A DNA stretch of 64,000 nucleotides, taken from Pisaster brevispinus (lineage: Eukaryota > Echinodermata > Asteroidea > Forcipulatida > Asteriidae). The stretch is from the NCBI GenBank assembly GCA_023634235.1, contig JAMKCF010000007.1:5837630-5901629 (forward strand), written 5' to 3'. The notes under the pieces are model-generated. The model worked only from the letters and a program-made list of their open reading frames with translations, was not told the DNA's origin and made no database searches. A program made the position numbers and the translations under genes. Below, in pieces: positions 10,461 to 21,211 of this stretch (its first letter is position 1; every line of letters starts with the position of its first letter).

Positions 10461-11184
10461 CTATTGTTGCACCAACAGATCTGTTTACGAAAATGGCGTC
10501 CAGTGCATACTTCACATTTCAGCCTGAGTCACGCATCTTGCGCCTGCCGAACTATACATATACAAGATCTTTGCTGTACAGCGTACTGATGCACACATTG
10601 TAATCAAGTCATTGAACCTGAGATTATTCAAATCTAACTTGCAATTTGCTTTTTGGAGCCAGAGTCCTTTTTCATAGTACATGTAAAAGTGTGTGCCCTG
10701 TACATTTATTGCACTTGGCAAATTCCGGCAAAACAATAAATTATGTATTTATGGAAACTATAAAGCCAGTGCAGAATACATGAAATCATCTGACCTTTGG
10801 AGTCCCCACGGACACGATCCTTGCTTTCCTTGCTTTCCGCCGCCATCAATAATTTGTGCTGCAGCCGCAAACCACTGGAGTACACATCAGTCATGGTGTC
10901 ATTAATAACGAGCCGACAATGGCAGATGACACTATGCAGGTATGTCCATCAGTTAAGGCATTTAATAAGATGCGGAGGCAGGTGCCATCATCACATTACT
11001 AATTTTGTGAATCAACACACACAGTGCATATACCGCAATGAGCAAAATTACTGATTTATGGTGGTGGTTGATCTGTCCAGGCCAGCAGGAAATCAGTAGC
11101 TGTCCATGTTTCTCCAGATGCACGCTTCAATTTCTCCTCGCATACTTTTCCACATTGTACAGTACTTTTGTTCATCCAGTTGTA
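10461..11184. other. No gene recognised
   Basis: Several short open frames on both strands; none has a recognisable domain or consistent splice context. A short ATG frame at about 10921 followed by CAG-GTATGT could be a first exon in form only. Confidence 0.4.
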
Positions 11185-11305
11185 AGCGCAGGTCTTGGCC
11201 TTGGTGCCCTTTTCAAAAGTTTCCAATGTAGACTTTCATGACAGTTTTTGCCCTTTGCAAAACGAAAAGGGCCTTGCCCTCTCAAAGATGAAATTCCCGG
11301 CCTGC
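11185..11305. mobile_element. MITE family A, partial
   Basis: Landmarks 'GGTCTTGGCCTTGGTGCCC', 'TTTCCAATGTAGACTTTCA', 'GGCCTTGCCCTCTCAAAGAT' and an AAATTCCCGGCCTG end are in family order. Confidence 0.7.
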
Positions 11306-11477
11306 ACGCATCCTCTGGTACATTTGTAGTAATACAAATGTTGTTTAAAAAACACCTGTTTCTAAACCTCAGGACATACAATGTAGTCAGTAAATTTCTC
11401 ACCAGGTTTTCCAGCTGGTTCATTCACTGCTTCATGAGGCTACATGTACATGTACATGTACACACACACATACAGCG

Positions 11478-11725
11478 TACTCCCTTAACAGTGGTCCGCT
11501 GGCCAAATGCTAGTTAAAAACACCTGAGAACCAGTCAAAATTATCGCCGGCTGACTAGTTCAAGTGTTGAAAAGTGCTCATCCCTAAAAATCCATATATA
11601 ACAGGATCCATGGACCAGTGAAAAAAGCTGATGGACTACATGGACTACATTTGATGTACATGTAGTCAAACGACAAGTTAACAGGTTCCGCTGGCTGGTC
11701 ACTGAAAAAAGCAAACCCTGCTGTA
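11478..11725 (-). mobile_element. MITE family Q
   Basis: It starts CTCCCTTAACAGTGGTCCGC and ends CAAACCCTGC, the inverse of the copy at 30003-30222. An extra TGGACTACATGGACTACAT duplication lies near 11633. Confidence 0.7.
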
Positions 11726-12087
11726 GGGCTACGTACAATGTATTCTAAAACAACTGCCTGCATGCACAGAATGGTATGTTAATGTTTTTAATAGCAAAGT
11801 CTACCAGACACTATCGTCGTAAACCTGGCTAATAAGTCACTGGGAAAATGTAAAAATAGGGCAACCGTGCCAAGTACATGACTAGTCTTCAGTGGGCATT
11901 ATTACCCATTGTGCAAAGTACCAGCATATCATAGTGTTTGATGATGATACACAAAACCATGACCAGCTTGTTTCTTTCGATCACAGATTTACATTATGCA
12001 CGCTGTAGGCCTATAATCTTTATATGAAGTGATCTGAGAATCGCTGGCTCTACCATCTGACCATGTGGCACCAATCTTTGTTACATA
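11726..12087. other. No gene recognised
   Basis: No repeat family or exon could be assigned. Confidence 0.4.
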
Positions 12088-12442
12088 TTTTGGTTCATGA
12101 AATCAAGGATGTCTCATAAATTCTCCTCACTGTAGCTTGCAAGCCTGAGGCAACCTGTAAACAAGGGTGCTTGCTACATGTATGTGAACCAGAAAGACCG
12201 GGGTTAACCCTAAGTACTCTTCCATGATATGTGTTTTGGGCTCTTTTTCGTGCACTACAAATGTACCAATCCTAGAATACGGCTTACTGTCTCATTAAGC
12301 CCATCGGAACAACAGAGCAATTATAGTAAAGTATCTTGCTCAAGGACACAAGTGCCATGGACCAGGACTCAAACCCACACTCTGCTGATCAGAAACACCA
12401 GAGCTCAGGTCTGGTGCTCTTAACAACTCGGCCACGACGCGC
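12088..12442 (-). repeat. tRNA-derived SINE, family 1
   Basis: The head is at right (reverse-complement A box near 12432, B box near 12370). The body has 'CATCGGAACAACAGAGCAAT' and 'CCGGGGTTAACCC', and the tail is 'GGTTCATGAAATCAAGGATG'. Confidence 0.75.
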
Positions 12443-12917
12443 CTTCGATAGAATCCTACGCAGAAGGCAGCGCCACACATACTGTACATGTATATCACGT
12501 CAGCTGCACATTATTTATGACGTAAATTTTGCGTTGCGTTGTACTTGTCACAAACAAGGTATCATTATGTGCAATACTTTTCCCAGTTTGTTGCTCTTCA
12601 TGTGTGTGGCGCCCTCGGAGACCGACTTTCCTGGCTCTTGGTTTTAATTTGTTCTTGTCTTGGTATTTTTAATCTGCCGTGAAGTGCCTTGTGACCCTGG
12701 GTTTTAAATATTTTTTTTATTATTACCACAAGTACCTCTATTCATTGGGCTGTCGAAGCATTCCAGATACCATCTCAGCTCCTTTGGAGTATGCAGCACC
12801 GGCAGCCAAATTGAACCAACAATTACAAAATTATGCTTGAACCAAATTAAGGAAACCAGTGAAAATACAATTCCAGAAATGTTTGTGACTCGTATCCTGC
12901 TTAATGTATGCTTTGCA

Positions 12918-13325
12918 AGTCTCAAATCTGGGTGAAAACTCCACAAGACTGCAGGGCTTGTAGCTCAGCAGTTTTACTGGACCAGAAATCTTTTTACAAA
13001 ACCAGAATCAAAATGAGGAAAGACTAATTACTAAGCTGTTTTGATTACTACGAATATCTCATTTGTCTTAATATGGGAAAGCGTACTTCAATACTCAATA
13101 GAATTGAAAGATGTTTATCAGACTCAAACAGTCACAGGGACTCAAAGTAAACATTGAACATTTTGTTAATATTTATTTATTTGTATTTTTAAAAAGTTAT
13201 TCAACCGTAAGGTAATGTTATTTGTAAAAAAAAAACAAGACCACCTGTTCGGTCTCGAACTTACTGGCCCAAAACCAACCCTAAAATCACTGGCTTTGGG
13301 CCTGCGGTCCAGTGTTATGGGTTAG
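12918..13325. mobile_element. hAT-like MITE family D, diverged
   Basis: It shares 'CCACAAGACTGCAGGGCTTG', 'TTTTACTGGACCAG', 'CTCATTTGTCTTA' and the distal 'ACTGGCTTTGGGCCTGCGGT' block with other D copies. It lies immediately left of the 13338 element. Confidence 0.6.
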
Positions 13326-13337
13326 TGTCACTCAGCC

Positions 13338-14868
13338 TACCGTAATTTTCGGATTATAAACCGCCCGGCGTATAAACCGCAATGCTCCAAAATATGGAAA
13401 AAAATATTTAGTGTCAGCGTATAAACCGCGCGGCGTATAAACCGCAGCCAAAATGTTACAAAAAACTAACCTCAAAACACGGAAGTGAAGTTCGCAAAAC
13501 TGCGTTTTGGGTGATTTTTTATCTCATACTATCAGTCCTGAATTATACTTTTTCCATCAACACACGTTTTCAAGAATTCGTGATTTGATGATCGGTTGTG
13601 TTGACCATGTTTTGAACTTCGTTGGCAACAAAATCTTTGTGAATCAACGATCGGTCGACAACGCACACCGAGAAATAGTTGAACTTTGCCCTGCATCGCA
13701 TCGCCCTCTGTTGACAAAATCTGTTCACGTTTGATTAGACTTAGACTGGGCCCCGAGCCTCGAAGTGTGGCGTCAGATGTTCAGGCTATGTGTTGTACAA
13801 TGTGCAGCAGGCGCTATCTACTCGAGCCGTCAGAAGTCTAGCCAAGATCTTATGAATGGAACTATCAACGGCCAATCATCAACGGACAATCATCAACGGC
13901 CAATCACAGCATGTGTATGTGTACACACACAGAGGGGCCGTGCGCATTTGCGGTCCTCTTTGTGGCGATGTGCAGTGACAGGCGGGCGGCACATCAGTCA
14001 GTCATTGTAGTTGCCACAGTGCGAGTTGCGCTGTAATTTTGTCATCACACAGGCATGTTTTGCAGGATTTTATTTCGTTTAACCCTTTCGTTACCGAATT
14101 GTTTGGACATAAACATCCGCTGGTGACCGCATTGTTTGACCACTCAAGCGTGAAGCACACATTCTTACACAACAGAAAGCTTTCGTTCAAAGGCCATTTT
14201 TACAAACTCCATTATCTCCTTGAAGATATTGTTTTACAGCAAAATAAGTAATAAAAAAGTTCTTCCTTATTGAATTCCCTTTCATATAATCTAAAACTCA
14301 TTGAGATTGGTCCAATAAATGTCAAAATTCTTGGTCTTTCTTTCTTCAGTGCAATCTGTAATCTCAAACACTTTTTTGTACACAACCATATGGCGCTCCG
14401 TAGGTGTTTGGCATTTCGGATCTTCATATTCCAATTTGAAGAGATTGCATAATAGCAACCTTATTTTATTTTACCACCATTGGAAAGATCCGATCTCTCT
14501 CTTTCCAATGATGGTAAGCTTGGGTATGGAGGGTGAACATGGACAAAACTACAACTTTATTACAAATGGCCTTTATGCTCAGGCTTGAGTGCTTTTGTGT
14601 GTGCAAGCTTGGTCGACTAAAGTCGCCAATGGTAAGGAAGAGGGGGTATAAGTGCAGTCGACTAAAGTCGCCTATGGTAAGGAAAGGGTTAAGAACATTG
14701 TTTTTATTTATAATATTTTACAAACGATCTTTCTTTAAAAAAATGCTGTTTTTTCTCTTCAATATTTATACGTCGGCATATAAGCCGCCCGGCGCATAAA
14801 CCGCAGGAGTACAAAAAAATGTCAAAATCTACGTATACACCGCGGTTTATAATCCGAAAATTACGGTA
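13338..14868. mobile_element. 1.5-kb DNA transposon with perfect 27-bp terminal inverted repeats
   Basis: The left end (13338-13364, TACCGTAATTTTCGGATTAT...) and right end (14842-14868) are exact inverted copies. Subterminal CGTATAAACCGC-type motifs recur at both ends (left near 13369, 13419 and 13434; right near 14790). The interior has only short frames (for example 75 codons at 13507-13734) that I do not recognise, so it looks nonautonomous. TA ends are compatible with a TA target duplication but cannot be distinguished from the repeat itself. A second candidate element is nested inside (14079-14692). Confidence 0.85.
14079..14692. mobile_element. Candidate piggyBac-like nonautonomous element, nested
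   Basis: The left end reads TTAACCCTTTCGTTACC and the right end GGTAAGGAAAGGGTTAA, 16 of 17 matching when inverted. TTAA at both outer edges plus CCC-starting termini fit the piggyBac pattern. The right interior has a 41-bp partial duplication carrying GTCGACTAAAGTCGCC twice (near 14612 and 14656). Confidence 0.55.
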
Positions 14869-15856
14869 CTGGTTTCAGGGACAGGTTTGGTAGACAAGAT
14901 TTGGAACAACAACATTCAAATAATCCCCCAAATTCATGTTTCAATATTTTGAAGCCAATATAAACAACTTTTTAACAAAAATTTATGGATTTCTACCTGA
15001 AGAGCTAGAGGATTGTGGCCGTGTAAATGCACGGCTACAACCCTGCAAGGTTTTAAACTGAGTCACAACTCTTTTATTCCCATAGATTCATAAACACCTG
15101 TCCCTTAAATCATTGTAAATACATCCAAAAACCTGTACAAGCTAAGAACAAATCTTACAATTTAGCCTCAGCTCATCTCAACTCTGCGTTGAATGTCTGA
15201 TGTTGAGCGTGAAGTAGCTCCCTGCACGTAAGTTTTGAACTTCCGCGCTTAAGTTTCAAACTATCACACACAAGTTTCAAACTTGCGCATACCAGTAAGT
15301 TGTAAATTACATGTACCTCATCTAGATGCAAATTTTATGCTACTATTAGTGTGTTTCTTAAGACAATCAACCCATACCTGTCTATGCTACAACAGTGGCA
15401 TTTTGAGGCAGACTATGCTGATGTAGAGAGTAGAGCCACTGCATAAAGTGCTTCAATGCCAGTGGTAAACTGGAGTAGCCACCAGCTGTGCTCAATTGGA
15501 ACACAGGCCTCTGTTGGAAGAGATAAGGTTCTCAACCTTCACTGACCTTGGTCAATTTCTGCAGTGGCAATCTGTGTCACTGACACTGACAGACCATACG
15601 CTGTCCAAACAAACACAATGATAGCAATGTGTGGCATGACCTCACGGCTTGACCGCTTACATGTTTATTTGCAAATATGCACATCTACAAATCTACGGAT
15701 CTACTGTGGGAATCTATTGTTCGCAAAATCTGCAGATTGCACTCTGCACAATCAGTAGATTGTGCAACTCCGTCAACTTCACGTGCAGTCCATCAATTCC
15801 GATTATAGCCAAAAATTTCTCTTGCTTTTGAGAAATGTATAACTGACAAAATCATA
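14869..15856. other. No gene recognised
   Basis: A short threefold 'AAGTTTCAAACT'-like repeat lies near 15228-15300. 15720-15760 resembles part of 25510-25560, so another old repeat is present. No exon recognised. Confidence 0.4.
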
Positions 15857-16080
15857 TATACTTTTTGAGGCTTTGCATGGTGAGGTATCAATGTGTATTT
15901 GGTTTGCGATAACACCATGTGCTACTAGCTATGTAGATTTGTTCTTAGAGAACTACATAGGCTACTAGGGTACACATGTAGGTCTTGCTTTTTATTCTAC
16001 TGCCGCGGAGTAGATTTTGGAAATCGGGAGACTACATGTACTTACAGACTTAGTTCTGAAAAGAACTGTCCAGCTTATTA
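15857..16080 (+). mobile_element. Family P single-arm copy with 13-bp flanking direct repeat
   Basis: It starts TATACTTTTTGAGGCTTTGC and ends 'GAACTGTCCAGCTTATTA'. The 13-mer TGACAAAATCATA lies directly before (15844-15856) and directly after (16081-16093), as expected of a target-site duplication. The body matches the right arm of 1290-1705 inverted and 53487 onward directly. Confidence 0.75.
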
Positions 16081-16517
16081 TGACAAAATCATACCTTCAA
16101 AGTTACTGGCAACATCTCCTGCATACCTCAGGTGAGCTTAAACCACTTTTATCACTTCAGTTTTAAAAGGTCTTTGGTGGATTTTGGAGCTGTTTTGTTT
16201 GGGGTTTGTAGGGCACTAGTATATGATGCCAGTGATCGAGCTAAAAACAAAATATTTTAAGTTTTCCAGTACAAAATGCAAACAAATAAAGTTGAAAAAC
16301 ATTTTTTTTTTTTTTTTTTTTACCAAAGCCTGAACTTGATACAAAAGCGAACATTTTACAAAAAGAAGTACAAAATGGTTTGCTCAAAACAACAGCCTTG
16401 AAAAACAACGTTCCCAGTTTTGTTTAAGTTTTTGATAAATAAAAACAAATCTTACACCTAATACAGGGAGGTAATATTTATGAATAAAATAGAGTATGTG
16501 GAGGGGCGACTTTACTA

Positions 16518-16912
16518 GGGGTAACTTTGCACAAGGGGCCACTTTATAGGGGGCGACTTTGGGCGACTTTGAATGGTTTCCCTGAAGTACATACATTGTG
16601 ACACAGCCTCAAACTCACAGGTACCAACAAACACATAGAGCATTTACGCCCGAGTGACTAAAAATATCAAGTTAAAAAAGCGTTGTTGGGTCACTCCAGT
16701 AACTCAGACTACCAAGGGGTAACTTTGCACAAGGGGCCACTTTATAGGGGGCGACTTTGGGCGACTTTGAATGGTTTCCCTGAAGTACATACATTGTGAC
16801 ACAGCCTCAAACTCACAGGTACCAACAAACACATAGAGCATTTACGCCCGAGTGACTAAAAATATCAAGTTAAAAAAGCGTTGTTGGGTCACTCCAGTAA
16901 CTCAGACTACCC
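16518..16912. repeat. 198-bp tandem duplication, near identical
   Basis: Unit 1 is 16518-16715 and unit 2 is 16716-16912. Both begin GGGGTAACTTTGCACAAGGG and end 'TAACTCAGACTAC'. The near identity implies a recent event (or an assembly artefact). Confidence 0.9.
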
Positions 16913-17094
16913 AAGTTTAATCTGTAAGTTATGACACTAATTTAACAGCTACTTGGATTAGGCCCTATACAATGTATCTTCATCCATGGCTGCTGCATGG
17001 AGTATTTATGACAATAATTAATTACTATTTAATGCCTTTCGGGTTGCAGGCCTGGATTCCTGGAATTATATGGAGACTGTTCCACCCCAGCTTG

Positions 17095-18960
17095 GCAATC
17101 ACCCCAACTATAGTTGGGACTGTCCCAAATTGATTGTTACAGTTGGGACACTCCAATTATAGTTGGGACTGGTCCCATAAATTGATACAGTTGGGACACT
17201 CAAACTATAGTTGGGACTGGTCCCAAATTGATTGTTACAGTTGGGACACTCCACCTATAGTTGGGACTGGTCCTAAATTGATTGTTACAGTTGGGACACT
17301 CCAACTATAGTTGGGACTGGTCCCAAATTGATTGTTACAGTTGGGACACTCCAACTATAGTTGGGACTGGTCCCAAATTGATTGTTACAGTTGGGACACT
17401 CCAACTATAGTTGGGATCGCAGTATCCGCTATCACAGCAAATACAGATATCGGAGCCAGTCTCCCGATGCTTCTAGAAACTAGTAAAGGCTCCCCCATGA
17501 GCCTTACAGGGGTCACACATTTAGGGCCTCCGTAACACTTTATGGTTTCAAAATGGTCAATGATAGTTCAACATTTTCTGGTCTTCAGCAAGCAATAACT
17601 TCAATTTCTTTTGTTCTACTCATCTAAAACTTTCACATATACACACTGTACATACATTCACAATACTTGTGCATAATTTTTGTTGAATTACATGCAAAGA
17701 CCTCTTTAAGAAGTACAATTTCTTACTCAATACTCGCAGCTGTTTTGCTGTCAAAGCGCACACAAAGCATGACAAACTCAAACGAATGATCGGACCAAAC
17801 ATTCTGTGGAAGGAGTGTTACAAAACACATGGCCTCTTCATCACGGCGCACAGGCACCACTGTTCACGCATAGCGCACAAATAAAGACAATGCCATGAAT
17901 GCGGCATGACCCGGAAGCCTTTGTAGTTGTATGTAACACCCCTCTTTCAGAATGGTTGGTCCTTGGTCTATGGTTGGTCTATTTGTCGTCAGAAGGCGAA
18001 GATTCTGAATAATGGTGAGAATTGATGGTTTTTTGCTTTTTAAATCTTTTTTTGCAGAGTGGATTTTTTGGCGCGATCCGGTTTCAAAAGAGAACTCCAG
18101 GTGCATAAACATGAAGGGCAAAAAGTTTTGAATAGGATTTTGTATTATGATGACCTATATGAGGGTCGTGGTGAGGATAGTGGAGTGAACCTCGTCATAG
18201 TTCAAGGACTAGGAATGTTGGGCGCAATCTTTGAAGATGGCCTTTTTAAAAAATTCGCACAAGCCAATTTTAACATTTGCGCGCATGCAAATTTTGAACT
18301 CAAGTTTGCCCACACAAATAATAAATGCCCGGCTGAGGCACGAAATTGACAGAGAGGCGGCTTCTACATTGTTGGCGCGGTTGTTGTCATCGCCAGTTGG
18401 TCTAGAAAAAACAAAAAAACAGAACAACAAACAAACAAACAAACAAACAAAAACGGGATGCATTTGTCTTGCAAACAAATTTTCAAATTTGTTTTTCTAT
18501 TTTAACAGAAAGTTTATCAACAAGTTATCCGACACGGGAATCTGCCAGCACGATTGTCCCGTGAAATTAAACTTTACAATTACAGTTCGTGGTGAGCAGA
18601 CCTATTTCTCGACATTCTTCCCAAGTTTTTGAACGAAAGTATCACTTCAGACAGAAGTTAAAATCCAGCTGAATACTACTTTGAACTAACCCTTTCATTG
18701 AAATTCCCTTCATTATAGCGAATATTTCACGACAAATTGTGAGAATTATGGTTGAACGACAAAGATCGCGCGGCGTTGAAAGGTTGTGCTCTGAGCTATC
18801 CTGCGCAAATTTTTAAATCATGCAAGGAAACAAAGATTGCGCACTGCGCGGATTAAAAAAAGGGACAACTTCAAAGATTGCGCCCAAATGTAACACTCAA
18901 ATTGGGTACCAGTCCCAACTATAGTGTAGTCGGGACGATTGTCAAGTTGGGTGAAACAGG
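17095..18960. mobile_element. Candidate decayed DNA transposon with subterminal tandem repeats
   Basis: The left edge carries an array of 50-bp units. The right edge (about 18895-18960) carries one degenerate unit in inverted orientation (ACCAGTCCCAACTATAGT). Inside, TTGGGCGCAATCTTTGAAG (18219) and CAAAGATTGCGCCCAA (18872) are also inverted. Reading frames inside are short and unrecognised. Ends are approximate. Confidence 0.5.
17104..17416. repeat. 50-bp minisatellite, six units plus a partial
   Basis: Units start at 17104, 17153, 17201, 17251, 17301, 17351 and 17401. Each holds two palindromes, CCAACTATAGTTGG and GGGACTGGTCCC, and a TTACAGTTGGGACACT segment. Units 5 and 6 are identical; the left units are more diverged. 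Confidence 0.95.
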
Positions 18961-20009
18961 CCCACGGACACGGAGGCTAGGGCATGGCCTCTGTCATGTC
19001 TGTTGCCCTGCCTTGGTCTTGGCCTTGTGTTGTGACGAATATTCCGTTGTGACCTTGTCAGAATTTTTCCATCCATGATTTTCAGATATACATGTAGACC
19101 CCTCTCCATGACATTGCAAGATGAGGTTCCAGAACTGCCAATTGAACTTAGCAGTTTTAGCACTGATGTAGCATTATAATTTATATTTTATATAGCTAGC
19201 AGAGTATTCTAATGCTACAGCAAATCAGTACCGTCGGGAGGATGGAGGGTTACGATCATCGCAACCAAGTGACAATGGCACAATTTGCAAAAATAACAAA
19301 TTAAAAATACAAGTCATAAACATTCTAAAATCATGATTCATACTCACTGTGTTACTTGAAGGCTGGTAATCCTTTACACATGTACATGTAGATTGAAAAG
19401 AAATTTGCTTCAATATCAAACAAATATAGAGGGTATCGCTGCAGTGAACGTGTCACTCTGCCAGTGTCATCTGTCATCGGACTCTGACGACAAGACGAGG
19501 CGACTAGACTGGGATAACCCCTAGACTGAAGTCAGCACTAAATTTAGTGCCAAGTCCGGTAGTGGTGACGAGTCGCCATTTCGGTAGTTGTCTTCATATT
19601 TTCGATTGAGGGCGCTATTATTCTTTTATGAATAATGTTCTAAAAAGAGCCATGACAGCCCCCAATGAGGTGGGCGGGGTCCCATCTTTTGGGGGACTTT
19701 TTGATTATTTAAAATTTAGCGTGGTTTAACAAATCTGCTGCCTCAAACCACGGAGGTCGCTTGAAATTATCATGGGGAAACAAAATGGCGACAATTTATT
19801 CAGTTAGTATTACTAAAGACGTATCAAAAATAAAATATAAAAAAATGAAGGAAAAAATGGTTCAAGTCCGTCCCGCTCCAGTCAATTTTTCTTTGTTCAA
19901 ACCCAAATATAAAAAAAATACCCAGTCAGTTTCCCTTTTGGTTTATTACTTGATATTTATTACTAAAAAGTCGCATCCCCTTAAGGTGATCCCGTTGACC
20001 GCTTCCCGG
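18961..20009. other. No gene recognised
   Basis: Short open frames only. No exon or named repeat found before the SINE at 20010. Confidence 0.4.
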
Positions 20010-20215
20010 GTTGTATCGTAAACTTAGGTGTGATCCCTGGCTACATGGCAGCTTACAGTTGAATGGCTTCTGACTGGCACCCCGAACAAAGATATTGACT
20101 AATAGGGAGACCGCCAACATAGGGCTGGATAGCTCAGTTGGTAGAGCGCCGACGTTAATCCGGAGGGCGTTGGTTCAAGTCCTGCCCCAGTAAATTTTTC
20201 TTTGTTCAAACCCAA
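20010..20215 (+). repeat. tRNA-derived SINE, family 3
   Basis: A leader with 'GGTGTGATCCCTGGCTACAT' and 'TGACTGGCACCCCGAACAAA' is followed by a tRNA-like part (TAGCTCAGTTGGTAGAGCGC, GGTTCAAGTCCTGCCC). It ends 'TTTCTTTGTTCAAACCCAAA'. Copies at 29545-29750 (reverse), 41962-42066 and 54305-54530 share this plan. Confidence 0.8.
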
Positions 20216-20227
20216 ATGACAAAAATA

Positions 20228-20330
20228 AAATAATAATAATAATAATAATAAAACCACATTTATTGTGCGCATTTCACCATAAAATGTTCAAAAGCGCATT
20301 ACAAAAATCTACAACATCATAAAAAAATCA
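20228..20330. repeat. (AAT)n and a LINE/SINE-like tail
   Basis: An AATAATAAT run is followed by ACCACATTTATTGTGCGCAT and CAAAAGCGCATTACAA. This resembles the reverse of the short 3' tails of CR1/L2-type retroposons. A similar tail is seen near 40895-40960. Confidence 0.35.
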
Positions 20331-21211
20331 GCACAATGGAGTAAAACAGCAAAGGGTAAAAATAACAATGTCAAAATAAGTTAAAATCTATCCCACCTTG
20401 TTGAGTTGTTATTGTTCTCTTTTAACACCCATCTCTCTGTGTTTTTAACATGGTATCTAAATTTCAACATTAGTTATCCATTGATCTCTATAATAGAGAT
20501 CAATGGTCTTACTAAGTTTTGAGTCTTGGCGACCGTGATAAGACCGATGAAAGAGCCATAACAGCCCAACAAGCTAGGGGCTAGGGAAAGTCTTGCGTCA
20601 ATATTTTCCTATTTTGTGACTTTTATTACCAAAGTTGCAACAATAATTATTTGATGTCATTGTGTAAACATTATTACATTGTGTATAAACAATATTGAAA
20701 ATTCCTAAATTTATAGTCACTTTGACCATTTTAGTGGCTAGTGCATTTCTTTAGCAGGCAAAACGGGAAATAATATTATGTGATTTCTTTTGGTGAAAAG
20801 AACTTGTGCCCGCTTTGTTAATAATCAAAAGTGTTTTTTTTAGAGTACAATAACATCTCCATAAAAAGGCTAGAATTTTACTTTGATCTGAAATTAATGT
20901 TTTTGAAATGAAATCGACCGCGCCCTCTGTAAACGGGCGTAGACGGTCTTCAGTGTAGTGATGGATGATGGAGAGCAGTGCTGTGGAGAAGAGCTTGAGA
21001 AGAGAGCGCCCTCTCCTGTTAACAAAATGACAACAATCATGGCGGCGCCCATGACATGCATGATGATCCATTCAACCTGACTGTGTACCGTAGAAACAAC
21101 AATGAACAGTGTGTTTACACACGATTTTTGGTTTACTTACAACTTTTAACTGCTCGTTGGGAATAATATGCGCTATATGCCACACTCATTTATCTACAGT
21201 CGATTGTTAGA
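20331..21211. other. Upstream region of the B3GALNT2-like gene
   Basis: No exon is recognised. 20920-21065 is relatively GC-rich with repeated GCGCCCTCT motifs and could include promoter or 5' UTR sequence. No TATA box is convincing. Confidence 0.3.

Noticed and set aside
10921..10941. Possible first exon MADDTMQ followed by GTATGT
   Set aside because: Seven codons with no partner exon found; chance ATG and donor are common.
17104..17416. CRISPR-like array
   Set aside because: Head-to-tail 50-bp units with no unique spacers, in a eukaryotic context; it is a minisatellite.
20150..20195. tRNA gene (Asn-like) call
   Set aside because: The acceptor stem does not pair and the same tRNA-like core recurs in a dispersed family.
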